From contig CAJXYE010000032.1 of NCBI GenBank assembly GCA_913063325.1, positions 1 to 48,263 of the forward strand: a stretch of DNA of 48,263 nt, in the 5' to 3' direction. Both the position numbers and the translations under genes were made by a program. The notes beneath the pieces were generated by a model. The model searched no databases and was not told the origin of the DNA. It worked only from the letters and a program-made list of their open reading frames with translations. The stretch comes from an uncultured Colwellia sp. GTDB taxonomy: Bacteria; Pseudomonadota; Gammaproteobacteria; Enterobacterales; Alteromonadaceae. Every line of letters starts with the position of its first letter. Positions within the stretch are counted from its first letter, which is position 1. Shown piece after piece: positions 37,777 to 46,736 of the stretch.

Positions 37777-37842
37777 ACAGATCAAAGCGATAAACTTATC
37801 GACTGTTACTATTAACCTAACCATTTAAATGTTGTGTAATCT

Positions 37843-39363
37843 ATGTCATCTACTATGAAGCAATTAATTTCTGTTACCGACTTAAAAGGTAACTATACCT
37901 ATGTTAACCAGGCTTATTGCCAAGCAACTGGCTATCAAGAAAGTGAACTACTTAATACCGATACACGTAGTTTAACGCATGCAAAGATGCCCAAAGTTGT
38001 GCTTGATGAACTATCAGCAACGCTCTCAAAAGGTTTTTCTTGGCAAGGTTTATTACAATTAAAAAGTAAAGCAGATAAAACTATTTGGCTTGATGTATTT
38101 ATTACCCCGCAATATAGCCAAAGTAAAATAACTGGCTTTCAATGCATTAGTACTATTGCCAATACATCACTAGCTAACAATGCTGAACGCATCTACCAAG
38201 CACTTAATAATCAAAACAGTTGGGTAACGTTTGAATTTACTAAAAATAATAAATTTACTTTTTTAGTCTTGCTCTCCATTGTTGCGCAAGGCTTTATTTT
38301 TACTCAATTGGGTTTAGTGGCTTCAATTATTGCAGGGGTGAGTGCCGTTACTCCTATTCTTATTTTTTGGTCTGATATTATCCCCACCGCTTTGCGAGCA
38401 CAGCGAATGCAAAGCATGTTTGATTCAGTGTCTCGTAAAGTTTATTTTGGCAAAGGTAGTGCCAGTGTTTTTGATTTTAATTTCTCACTGTTAAAAACAA
38501 AAATAAAAGCCATTATTGAACGTACAGTTGACGCAGCTAAACCAATAAAAGCAGTTATGGCTAAAGTTAGCCAAGGACTTAGCGATACTCGAAATACACT
38601 CGCACAACAGAAAAATGATTTAGAACAACTCAGTACCGCAATGAGTCAAATGCAGGAATCTACGCAAGACATTGCCCAAAACACAGTTAATGTTGCTAGT
38701 GAATTAGAAGTCACCTTCGAACACTGTGAACAATCACAACAAAGTATCTATCAGACCAGTGATAAAATAAGTCAGTTAGCGCAAGCGGTAGAAAATGCCT
38801 CTAGTTCAGCTGATACATTAACCCAATCAGCAAATAATGTTGGTGAGTTGATGGAAGATATTCAATCTATTGCCGATCAAACTAACTTATTAGCCCTAAA
38901 TGCTGCTATTGAAGCAGCGCGTGCAGGAGAACACGGCAGAGGTTTTGCCGTGGTTGCCGATGAAGTACGAAATTTGTCATCACGCACGCAAGAGTCTGCT
39001 GTAAAAATTCATCAACGCCTAACCATTATGCTCAATACCATAGAGCAATGGGTTGTCTTAATGAATAAAAATAAAGATGAAGCGCAGTTCTGTGTTGAAA
39101 GTGCACAGGCATCTCATCAACAAATTGATTTAGTGGTCGAGAAAATGCAGAACATTAATCAAGCCGCCACACAAATAGCGACAGCAGCTGAAGAGCAATC
39201 TTGTGTCTCTCATGAAATTAATAGCCACTTAACTGATATATCACAAAATACTGAGTCTACTTGGCAACAAACTGACAGCGTTGCTGAACAAATGCAAGAG
39301 CTGGCAAAAAGTGTCGATGATATCGCTGATTTAGCGAGTACTTTCGTCCCTAAGAGTAAGTAA
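37843..39363 (+). CDS. Aer-like chemoreceptor (PAS plus MCP signalling domain)
   Basis: 506 residues: an N-terminal PAS domain (about 5-105, with [21 protein letters not shown]), two adjacent membrane helices (about 140-180) without a periplasmic domain, and a cytoplasmic signalling coiled coil. The conserved tip is [20 protein letters not shown] (from about 344), followed by [12 protein letters not shown]. This matches Aer-type receptors, which sense redox or energy state through PAS rather than external ligands. No CheW-binding pentapeptide was found at the C-terminus. Confidence 0.92.
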   Translation: MSSTMKQLISVTDLKGNYTYVNQAYCQATGYQESELLNTDTRSLTHAKMPKVVLDELSATLSKGFSWQGLLQLKSKADKTIWLDVFITPQYSQSKITGFQCISTIANTSLANNAERIYQALNNQNSWVTFEFTKNNKFTFLVLLSIVAQGFIFTQLGLVASIIAGVSAVTPILIFWSDIIPTALRAQRMQSMFDSVSRKVYFGKGSASVFDFNFSLLKTKIKAIIERTVDAAKPIKAVMAKVSQGLSDTRNTLAQQKNDLEQLSTAMSQMQESTQDIAQNTVNVASELEVTFEHCEQSQQSIYQTSDKISQLAQAVENASSSADTLTQSANNVGELMEDIQSIADQTNLLALNAAIEAARAGEHGRGFAVVADEVRNLSSRTQESAVKIHQRLTIMLNTIEQWVVLMNKNKDEAQFCVESAQASHQQIDLVVEKMQNINQAATQIATAAEEQSCVSHEINSHLTDISQNTESTWQQTDSVAEQMQELAKSVDDIADLASTFVPKSK

Positions 39364-39390
39364 AAATAAGTAATAAATAAGGGATACAGC

Positions 39391-39945
39391 ATGTCTTGGA
39401 AAAACACGACAAACCACTATGGTTCACTTTCAATTAAAATGCACTGGTTAATGGTGCTTTTAATGATCTTGGTTTTCGCCAGCATTGAAGGCAGAGTATT
39501 TTTTGAAAAAGGCACTGACTTGCGTGACCTATTCAAGATGACGCATTTTATGCTGGGTTTATTGGTTTTTATCTTAGTCTGTGCCCGTATTTATTTACGT
39601 AACGTGCAAGTGACGCCACAAATAACCCCACCGTTGTCAACGATGCAAGCTTGGGGGGCCAAAATGGCTCACCTAACCCTTTATGTTTTCATGATTGCCA
39701 TGCCAATATTTGGCTGGTTTGTACTCAGCGCAAAAGGTAAGGTTATTCCCTTTTTCGGGCTAGAGTTACCGGCACTTATCGCTTACGACAAACCATTTGG
39801 CAAGATATTAGAGGGCTGGCACAAGGACATAGGCTCGTGGGGTTACTATCTTATTGCTTTTCATGCAGTGGCTGGCTTAGTACATCATTACATCCAAAAA
39901 GATGACACTTTGATACGCATGTTACCAATAAAGAAAAAAGATTAG
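39391..39945 (+). CDS. Cytochrome b561 (CybB family)
   Basis: 184 residues with four membrane helices and the conserved histidines of b-type di-heme quinol oxidising cytochromes: H in IKMHWLMV, H in KMTHFMLGL, H in EGWHKDIGSW and H in IAFHAVAGLVHHY. It transfers electrons between quinol and an acceptor in the inner membrane. It starts 27 bp after the Aer-like gene, so the two may be in one transcript. Identity of the redox partner is unknown. Confidence 0.92.
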   Translation: MSWKNTTNHYGSLSIKMHWLMVLLMILVFASIEGRVFFEKGTDLRDLFKMTHFMLGLLVFILVCARIYLRNVQVTPQITPPLSTMQAWGAKMAHLTLYVFMIAMPIFGWFVLSAKGKVIPFFGLELPALIAYDKPFGKILEGWHKDIGSWGYYLIAFHAVAGLVHHYIQKDDTLIRMLPIKKKD

Positions 39946-39977
39946 ATAGTTAATATATCTACGGAATAACAGCTAAA

Positions 39978-39997
39978 AGAGCTAGGGAACTAGCTCT
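39978..39997 (-). terminator. Terminator overlapping the phosphatase stop codon
   Basis: AGAGCTAG and CTAGCTCT form a perfect 8-bp stem with loop GGAA. The TAG stop of the gene ending at 39982 lies in the stem. The A-run at 39975-39978 gives a short U-tract leftward. Confidence 0.7.
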
Positions 39998-41994
39998 TCA
40001 CTCGTTTCAATAAAAACAGTTTTGCTTCCATCACAATGTAAATCTGCAATCAAATTTGGTGAGCCATCATCATTAAGTTCTAAGTAACCCAAGCCACTTT
40101 TAGGTTGCAGCCTTTGGTGGCCTAGTTTTAACTTTTTCTCTTGTCCATCAACCATTAACTTACGACCTTTAATACGCATAGATCGGCGTTTAGTAAATAA
40201 GTTAAGTGGGGAGTAAGGACCATAGAGCCAACGATTCATTCGATCAAACAGCCCTATAAGCGGTTGAGGAAATTGATTCTTAATACCACTAGAAGTGATC
40301 TGCCAAATATGGGGAGAATGGTGACGAAATCTCAGTTCAACATCATAAACAAAAGAGTAATGAACATCGCCCGAAAGAATAACAAAGTGTTGCGGTGTTT
40401 TAGGGTGCTTAAAAATATTTAACAGGGTACTTGCAGCGCCAGGGTGCGCCATCCAGTTTTCAGCATCAACAGCTAATGGCTGACCCGCTAAAGTAGCTAT
40501 TCGCTGTATCGTTTCAATAACCTTAACGCCAAAAATAGGTGCTGGTGATACCAGTAATATTGAGTCATGCCCAATCAATTCTTGTTGTAATTCACATAAC
40601 GCTTCCCAGTCCATTAATCCCGAAGGATCATCTAAGCCATGCTCTGAACGCCAACGACGCGTTCGACTATCAAGCACTACTAATTTAGGGTGACTATCAA
40701 GGGTATACTGCCAATGCGAGAACTTTAATAAGTAATCAATAAACGTATCTTGTTTTTCACTACTGGGCTGCTGCTGGTAACTATTCGCAACTTGATAAAA
40801 GTCACCTTTGAACTGTTTAGGATCATTACCCCAACCTTGGCATAACCAATAAGCAAACAAGCTATTACCAATAATGCGTTTTGCTAACGGATCTTGATAA
40901 GTTGCTTGCTCCCATGCGGCAGTTAAGTTCCAATCATCAGTCACATCGTGGTCATCAAAAATCATATAAGTTGGCGTATGTGCTAACAAACGTCGAACTT
41001 TATCCAGACCACTAACAAAGTCTTTAATTGCCGCTAATTCTTGTTGATGAATTTTTTGATATTTAGCTGGTACGTTAAAGCCTTCAAGTTCAACGTGTTG
41101 CCATAAGGTTGGTGACCACACTAAGAAATACATAGCCATGTTTTCAGCAAATGTCATCACATGATTGTGCGCATAGGTCGAAGTAAAGATAGCTTGCTGC
41201 TTCGCTGGCCTAAACCAAGAGCCCTTAACCGTATTTTTAGGGAGCAATAACTCTCGTTGAAAATACTGCTCGCTAAACTGATAAAGTTCATTGCCACAGG
41301 TAATGCCCTGCGCGGCTAAATTATCATCAGTAAAACTTTCATCGTTTAACCCTAATAAATTGATAACTTGATGAATAGCAAAGAGCGTGACACCAGCTAC
41401 ATGATCAGCATAAATTTGATCGCCAGACATCATCAGTAACGCTGGTCTTTTTTCAGTATTTGTTAAGGTCTCTCCAACTAAATTATCACCTGCTATCAAG
41501 CTATCTTGACTTGCATGATGTGGATTTCGACACGAGCCATGCAGTAAATTATTAATATTTTCCTGGATAATAAAGGAAGGTCTACTTTTACCAGAAAAGC
41601 TCAAGTTGGGGATAAGTTCAGCTAGGCCTTTAGTACTTTGTTTAGTGCCTCTGCCACTTAGTTCCGATGAGTTATGTGAATCAGTTAACAGTAAATCATA
41701 TTCTATATAGGTATCTACCGGTAAGTTAATGCTTACATCAAGTAAATGAACAACAGCTTTGTCACCGACACGAAATGTCGTTAAGTTATCTTTATCAAAG
41801 GCTGCGGTGAAGATTGCTTTATCTTTTGTTGCACTATTAACCGAGCTATTACTTTGGGTAGCGTCAGCTATACTCTCATCATTTAAGTAACAATGAAGCT
41901 CTCCTGAACACTCAAATGGGCTAAGCCACCATAAGACTAATTGTTGTGATGTTAAACGTCGTAATATGGGCCCTACTAAAATATCTGTTAGCAC
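39982..41994 (-). CDS. PhoD-like alkaline phosphatase family protein
   Basis: 670 residues. Metallophosphatase motifs of the PhoD superfamily: DQIYADH, then DDHDVTDDWN (about residues 340-350) and SGDVHYSF (about 540). Substrates in the family range from phosphodiesters to cell wall teichoic acids; this long subgroup is uncharacterised. I see no obvious signal peptide at the N-terminus (MLTDILVGPILRRLTSQQ), so location is uncertain. No phosphate regulon neighbours are seen. Confidence 0.85.
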   Translation of the reverse strand: MLTDILVGPILRRLTSQQLVLWWLSPFECSGELHCYLNDESIADATQSNSSVNSATKDKAIFTAAFDKDNLTTFRVGDKAVVHLLDVSINLPVDTYIEYDLLLTDSHNSSELSGRGTKQSTKGLAELIPNLSFSGKSRPSFIIQENINNLLHGSCRNPHHASQDSLIAGDNLVGETLTNTEKRPALLMMSGDQIYADHVAGVTLFAIHQVINLLGLNDESFTDDNLAAQGITCGNELYQFSEQYFQRELLLPKNTVKGSWFRPAKQQAIFTSTYAHNHVMTFAENMAMYFLVWSPTLWQHVELEGFNVPAKYQKIHQQELAAIKDFVSGLDKVRRLLAHTPTYMIFDDHDVTDDWNLTAAWEQATYQDPLAKRIIGNSLFAYWLCQGWGNDPKQFKGDFYQVANSYQQQPSSEKQDTFIDYLLKFSHWQYTLDSHPKLVVLDSRTRRWRSEHGLDDPSGLMDWEALCELQQELIGHDSILLVSPAPIFGVKVIETIQRIATLAGQPLAVDAENWMAHPGAASTLLNIFKHPKTPQHFVILSGDVHYSFVYDVELRFRHHSPHIWQITSSGIKNQFPQPLIGLFDRMNRWLYGPYSPLNLFTKRRSMRIKGRKLMVDGQEKKLKLGHQRLQPKSGLGYLELNDDGSPNLIADLHCDGSKTVFIETSEELVP

Positions 41995-42452
41995 TTATAT
42001 CTCTACTATTAATTATGAAAGTTATCGATGAAAAGCAATGGTTAGAAAAATAAACCAAAAGAGTTTATCTCGTAAACTCTCTTCAATAGCAAGACGAAAT
42101 TGTTACCTTATGTAATCCACATCCACTATTGTATTAGTTGCATAAAGAGATTTATCAATTATCGCTGAAAAATTGCTTCACTTTTACTGAGTATGATAAT
42201 TATTATGGAGAACCCCATTAATGCCTGCCCCATAAGCTTTCTTGGACAGAATTAATTTAAAATCATTTCAGTTACTTAGATGGTTAAATATTTTCATATC
42301 ACTCAGAATCCTCAGTAATCTGACACGAATAATTCATTAGGAAATATGGTAAAAGCTAAAGCCTAATGACTGTAAAGTGGCTATCGTTAGCTTCCAGAAA
42401 TGGAATACCTCCCGCAGAGCTATGTTGCTTAACGATCAACTAAGGACCTGAT
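41995..42452. other. Gene-free region between the phosphatase and MFS genes
   Basis: No coding frame was found. It holds a hairpin, AGAGTTTA (42060-42067) with TAAACTCT (42073-42080), followed leftward by T's (42057-42060). This could be a weak leftward terminator for the MFS transcript or part of the phosphatase leader. Confidence 0.55.
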
Positions 42453-43811
42453 TCAAGTGACTCCCCCCTTTGCCGCTTTATATTCTGCGTGCATAAATGC
42501 CCAAACGGATATGATCCCAACGGCAGAAATCAAGATCAGCATATTCATAAAGCTAGACCAGCCACCTACACTATCTGCCAGTCTCCCCCCAACGAAAGCA
42601 AATATCGCACTAGCCGCAAAGCCGAAGGCATCAATTAAACACACTAATGTCGCACTATGGGGACCGCCGTATTCAATGGAGAATATCGACATGGGTAGGT
42701 AATAGGCAGGGGAAAGTGAAAAAGCGAAAAAAAATATTGCCCCCAGTGCGACGAGGTAATTCAAATCAGCGCTCAAATTAAACAAAGGTAAATACTGCAA
42801 GGTAAGCACGCTCACTAAACTAACCGTCAGCGCTATAGTTAATACTGTTCTGATCCCCTTTTTTGAAAAACGGTCGTAAAACGCAATTGAAGCCAAAAGT
42901 CCGCTCAAAGAGCCTACGGGAAATACAGTAGAAGCCATTGCAGCCTGTGAAGGCGTCAGTTGATAGTTTTCCATAAGATAAACTGCAACAAAGTCTAAAA
43001 AGGCCATCATGCAAGTAAGCATCATCAACATGATCACCACTAGCCAAACCCTAGGACTTCTTGCAAATGCCACCAACCCACCAAGAGTACTTGTGCCTCT
43101 AAGGGGGTGATTATATTTGTTATTCAGCGCCTGTTTTGATGCCATGGCGATTCCATAGTTCTCGGGGTTTTTGTCGGCTTTACTATCTACATCACTATCG
43201 GTAGTGCTTTCATTCTCTTTGAAAAATTTAGGGTTTTCGGGCTTTTCTTTCAGGTAAAAATAGCAGCCAACTAAAATGACGCACGCAAAAAACGCTGCGA
43301 TAAACGCTACTGTTCGCCAATGCATAAAACTCAATAGCCAACCAAAGAACAGAGTAGCCAACACGACACTAAATCTAGAACTGGTAGAGAGGATACTCCA
43401 TGCTCGTCCATAATGTTGTGGGTGATACCACTCCCCGACCAGTTTAGTCATACCGGGCCAGCCAGAAGATTTGGTACCATAAAGCAGGAATGAAAATACA
43501 GTAAAGGCCATCACATTAGGTGAAAGCCCAAATGCAATGACAAATATCGCAGTAAGAAAAATGCCGATTAAAAAAGTAAAGCGCCCACCCATTTTATCGG
43601 CAAGAGGTCCCCAAATAAGTTTGCCAACCAGCGCACCTAAGGTGCCATAAGCCGCAAAATCACCAAGGTTGGTTTTTGTTAAACTTAAGGTCTCATCGGC
43701 AAGCAATGCTGGGCTGAGAATGGTGACCATTTGACGACAAATCATCATGGCGGCATAACCCAGATACATGGTAATGATAATATTGAGTTGTTGCGGGGGA
43801 CGGTTAGACAT
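42453..43811 (-). CDS. Major facilitator superfamily transporter (GlpT/OPA-like)
   Basis: 452 residues with about twelve membrane helices. The first half has GALVGKLIWGPLADKMGGR, the MFS loop 2-3 signature, and GTKSSGWPGMTKLVGEWYHPQHYGRAWS resembles organophosphate:phosphate antiporters such as GlpT and UhpT. A charged cytoplasmic loop (about 195-235) separates the halves. The substrate is undetermined. GAGAAG lies upstream of the ATG and a palindrome covers the likely -10. Confidence 0.87.
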   Translation of the reverse strand: MSNRPPQQLNIIITMYLGYAAMMICRQMVTILSPALLADETLSLTKTNLGDFAAYGTLGALVGKLIWGPLADKMGGRFTFLIGIFLTAIFVIAFGLSPNVMAFTVFSFLLYGTKSSGWPGMTKLVGEWYHPQHYGRAWSILSTSSRFSVVLATLFFGWLLSFMHWRTVAFIAAFFACVILVGCYFYLKEKPENPKFFKENESTTDSDVDSKADKNPENYGIAMASKQALNNKYNHPLRGTSTLGGLVAFARSPRVWLVVIMLMMLTCMMAFLDFVAVYLMENYQLTPSQAAMASTVFPVGSLSGLLASIAFYDRFSKKGIRTVLTIALTVSLVSVLTLQYLPLFNLSADLNYLVALGAIFFFAFSLSPAYYLPMSIFSIEYGGPHSATLVCLIDAFGFAASAIFAFVGGRLADSVGGWSSFMNMLILISAVGIISVWAFMHAEYKAAKGGVT

Positions 43812-43824
43812 AATATCTTCTCGA

Positions 43825-43850
43825 CAGTCGTCTATTATAGACGATGACTG
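43825..43850 (-). promoter_or_regulatory. MFS promoter -10 within a palindrome
   Basis: On the minus strand TATAAT (43834-43839) lies inside an inverted repeat, CAGTC-GTCTA (43825-43834) with TAGAC-GAT-GACTG (43838-43850), which mismatches by a 3-bp offset. A repressor bound here would block the promoter. No strong -35 was found. Confidence 0.45.
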
Positions 43851-44328
43851 TTTCTATAAAGCGATGGCTCAATTAGGATTAAATGTTAAGCTTTATCTGA
43901 CACTAAGTTATTCAATTGCTTACGTCAACTTTACCAACGATTGTGAATCACCTTTCAAATATAAATGCCCGCTTACTTATCGATAGAACACCTAATTTTG
44001 AGTAACTTCAACTAATAGGCTTGGTCTTATAAGTGCCTTAAGTTCAAATAGTCATAATCAATAAGCAAAAAAAAACAGATCACAGCTAATGACTTCTTGG
44101 TGCGCTATAGGTGACATTAGCAATAAATATTTTGCCATATATTTTCTAATGAATTATTCTTCTGATATTACTGAACTGGCTTAGTAATATCCTATGTTTG
44201 ATTAAATAATTGGTTGGGTACTTTCTAATACTTTGAATTTGTGGGATATTAAGTTTCAATTATGGGATGGACATTACTGGGCCGGCCCTATAATAAGCTG
44301 TTAGCTTTATATAAGGATATTCGAGCAC
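43851..44328. other. Gene-free DNA left of the cassette array
   Basis: No gene or integrase was found. It contains an inverted repeat GATATTACT (44164-44172) with AGTAATATC (44183-44191), a sequence resembling one right of the array (44091-44131), and the candidate array promoter (44268-44294). Confidence 0.6.
44268..44294 (+). promoter_or_regulatory. Candidate promoter at the array entrance
   Basis: TGGACA (44268-44273, five of six matches to the -35 consensus) and TATAAT (44289-44294, perfect) are 15 bp apart. The spacer ends with a 10-bp palindrome, GGGCCGGCCC (44279-44288), rare in such AT-rich DNA. Transcription would start near GTTAGC (44300) and read into the first cassette. Confidence 0.55.
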
Positions 44329-45555
44329 ATGCGAACAAGCAGAATTTTTGGAGAAAGAGAACTGAGTAGTTTTCTTGATGCTTCAAAGCATAATATTCTA
44401 TCTTCGATAGATTCATTAAAAGATGATTACGCTCTTAATGTTAATGAGTGCGACTACATTGCTCATAAGTTATCTGAATCAATAGTAGACTTGCTCGAAA
44501 TACATGAAGACCAAATATACGCGTCATCATCTGAGAAAATGATTCCTGCGGAACACTTTCCTAGTTCATTTCATGTATATTCAGGCAAATCTTATAAAAA
44601 AGATGTTATAAAGTTTCATGTGCCGATTAGTGGGAATATTCAATTATTACACTGCGTACCAAGTACAAGGCTCATGTGGACTATGGGTATTGAAGTGCAT
44701 GGAGGCGAATTTTCCTTCGAGATTATAAACTTTTCAAATGATCCCGAGAGTATTGTTAGGGAAAAAGATTCAAATATTAAAAGTATCATGCAACAACTAG
44801 CGCATGTAAAAAGTGATGTTGAACAATTTAACTCTAGCCTTGAGTCACAGATTAAATCAGCCTTCGAATCAAAGAAAAGTAGAATTAAAGAAAAGTCCGG
44901 TGTCTTAGCTTCATTGGGCGTACCAATTAAAAAATCTTCCGCAACATCACCAACATTTTCAGTTCCTGCCCCACAGAAACGTAAAAAAGTTATTTTAAGT
45001 AAACCTCAAGTTAATGAAGTCGGATACAGCCCTGAACCAAGTTTAGATCAGTCTGTATATAACGATATTCTACAAATGATTCACGATGTGGGTAAAGAGT
45101 TTGAACGTCTACCTAGCTTATATGCAAATAAAGAGGAAGAGCATTTAAGGGATCACTTCTTAATGATGCTTGAGCCTAATTTTAATGGTTCAGCGACGGG
45201 TGAAACTTTCAATAAAACTGGTAAAACAGATATTTTATTGCGTCATGAGAATAGCAATGTATTCATTGGTGAGTGTAAGTTTTGGAAAGGTCAAAAAAGC
45301 TTTCTTGCTACTATCAGTCAACTGTTAGGGTACCTTACATGGCGAGATTCAAAAGCAGCAGTAATTATGTTTGTGCCGAACAAAGATTTTAGTAATGCAG
45401 TTGATGTTGCTAAGTCCTCAGTTAATGAACATCCAAATTTTATCAAATTTGTAAATGAGAAAGATGAAACATGGTTCAACTATGAGTTTCATCTTAATGG
45501 TGACAGGAATAGAACAGTAAAAATAGCTGTAATGCTTTACCACACGCCAAGGTAA
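44329..45555 (+). CDS. Cassette 1: PD-(D/E)XK nuclease-like protein
   Basis: 408 residues. The C-terminal third is a restriction-endonuclease-like fold: E292 (TGETFNKTGKTD), D301 (TDILLR), and E315-x-K317 (GECKFW), followed by QLLGYLTWRDSKAAVIMFV. An N-terminal region of about 230 residues (domain unrecognised, with a coiled segment at about 155-185) precedes it. The REase-like domain occurs in many uncharacterised proteins, some linked to defence. As part of an integron cassette it is a good candidate for an anti-phage effector, an inference only. AAGGA lies 11 bp before the ATG. Confidence 0.75.
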   Translation: MRTSRIFGERELSSFLDASKHNILSSIDSLKDDYALNVNECDYIAHKLSESIVDLLEIHEDQIYASSSEKMIPAEHFPSSFHVYSGKSYKKDVIKFHVPISGNIQLLHCVPSTRLMWTMGIEVHGGEFSFEIINFSNDPESIVREKDSNIKSIMQQLAHVKSDVEQFNSSLESQIKSAFESKKSRIKEKSGVLASLGVPIKKSSATSPTFSVPAPQKRKKVILSKPQVNEVGYSPEPSLDQSVYNDILQMIHDVGKEFERLPSLYANKEEEHLRDHFLMMLEPNFNGSATGETFNKTGKTDILLRHENSNVFIGECKFWKGQKSFLATISQLLGYLTWRDSKAAVIMFVPNKDFSNAVDVAKSSVNEHPNFIKFVNEKDETWFNYEFHLNGDRNRTVKIAVMLYHTPR

Positions 45556-45556
45556 A

Positions 45557-45653
45557 GCTAACAAGTCACTAAAGCAGGACTCGTAACATTCGGCTCGGTT
45601 CCGCTCTGATCCTTTTAGCCAACTATTACTCGCCTCTTAGTGAGGCGTTATAT
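45557..45653 (+). other. attC1, recombination site after cassette 1
   Basis: It starts GCTAACAAG and ends AGGCGTTATAT, the typical R'' AAC and R' GTT cores. The inner arms TCACTAA (45566-45572) and TTAGTGA (45637-45643) are exactly complementary, and GGCT/AGCC flank the centre. The exchange point by family rule is after G45647 (G/TTATAT). Confidence 0.85.
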
Positions 45654-45667
45654 TTATCAGGAAAATT

Positions 45668-46099
45668 ATGTCAAATACTACCGTAGAAAAAAGATCTCTT
45701 TATGCTGATTACGCAACTTTATTTTTTGGACCTGTAGGGCTTATTATTGCGTTGTTTCCTCCGAGTAGTTATATAGATATATCTATTCAGCAAGAAATAT
45801 ATAATTCAACTAAAGCTGTTTTAATATTATCCGCATTCACTCTTATAGCATTCATCTTAATGTTTATTTCTACATTCAAACTTTCGGTAAATGAAAGTGT
45901 CCAGCGATTCTGTGTTCTTGGGGAAGCTAGAATGAGGTGGCTGACCGGAATAATGGGACTTCTTTTGTTAACCTTTTTAATCTCTGCTATATCGAATAAT
46001 CTAGGAATTCCTCTTCAATCTGATAGCCCTTATGGAATTGTCATATCTGTAGCAATTTTCTTATGGATTATTCTTAGTTTTTTGTTTGCATTTAACTAA
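45668..46099 (+). CDS. Cassette 2: small membrane protein of unknown function
   Basis: 143 residues with four predicted membrane helices (about 15-31, 49-68, 91-108 and 124-142) and short loops. No family was recognised. AGGA lies 5 bp upstream of the ATG. The gene is compact and begins 20 bp after the recombination point of attC1. Confidence 0.8.
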   Translation: MSNTTVEKRSLYADYATLFFGPVGLIIALFPPSSYIDISIQQEIYNSTKAVLILSAFTLIAFILMFISTFKLSVNESVQRFCVLGEARMRWLTGIMGLLLLTFLISAISNNLGIPLQSDSPYGIVISVAIFLWIILSFLFAFN

Positions 46100-46179
46100 A
46101 TATAACAAGCAATTTAATAGGACTAAAACCAGCGGGCTGTTCGCTTCGCTCCATTTAGCCCATTGATTGGGCGTTATAC
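46100..46179 (+). other. attC2, recombination site after cassette 2
   Basis: ATATAACAAGC at the left and GGGCGTTATAC at the right supply the AAC and GTT cores. GGGCT (46134-46138) and AGCCC (46157-46161) are complementary near the middle. At about 80 bp it is the shortest site here. Exchange point after G46173. Confidence 0.85.
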
Positions 46180-46200
46180 GAATAGGCAAATTTTCATAGT

Positions 46201-46617
46201 ATGAGTATTGAACAAAAGATAGAGTACTTTAAAAGTATACAAACGGGGTTTGATACTATTGTAAAGTGGTCATTCGCATTAAATGGTGCTGCTTGCGCTG
46301 GTCTAATGACATTTCTAGGAAATACCGTAGACAAACAAAAACTCTTCGCAGATTGGCTATTATTTGGCACAGCAATGACTTGGTTTGTTGTTGGGATGGT
46401 AATGTCACTTTTTTGCTACTCTGCAAAATTAATGTCTCTTCATTTTTCTTCGCAATATTTAGGTGTTGAAGAAAATAGTACCGAACGCAATCTAATTTAC
46501 TTAGCTACAACTATGGATTGGTTCATTTGTTTACTTGTGAGTTTAGGTTTATGGATAGCATCTTTGAGCTGTTTCATAGTCGGTATATTATATGCTAAAT
46601 GGGCAATATTCGTATAA
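46201..46617 (+). CDS. Cassette 3: small membrane protein of unknown function
   Basis: 138 residues with an N-terminal amphipathic segment (IEQKIEYFKSIQTGF), then membrane helices at about 23-40, 48-72 and 104-130. No family was recognised. Its stop TAA (46615-46617) is within the left core of attC3. The ribosome binding site is weak (AGG about 15 bp upstream). Confidence 0.8.
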   Translation: MSIEQKIEYFKSIQTGFDTIVKWSFALNGAACAGLMTFLGNTVDKQKLFADWLLFGTAMTWFVVGMVMSLFCYSAKLMSLHFSSQYLGVEENSTERNLIYLATTMDWFICLLVSLGLWIASLSCFIVGILYAKWAIFV

Positions 46618-46713
46618 CAAGTAAATTAATCAGGACAAATAACAGTTGGCTTTTGCTTCTGCGTCGCTTATTTTAGCCAACGTATTATTTGCCTCTTAAC
46701 GAGGCGTTATGCA
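46612..46713 (+). other. attC3, recombination site after cassette 3
   Basis: Left core GTATAACAAG and right core AGGCGTTATGC. GTTGGCT and AGCCAAC are complementary inner elements. Its right half (TTTTAGCCAAC...GCCTCTTA..GAGGCGTTAT) is nearly the same as attC1, so the two sites share an origin. Exchange point after G46706. Confidence 0.85.
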
Positions 46714-46736
46714 GTTATCAAATAGTAGAGTATCCC

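Noticed and set aside
43851..44328. Integrase or attI left of the cassette array
   Set aside because: No tyrosine recombinase-like frame is present on either strand, and no attI could be recognised by eye.
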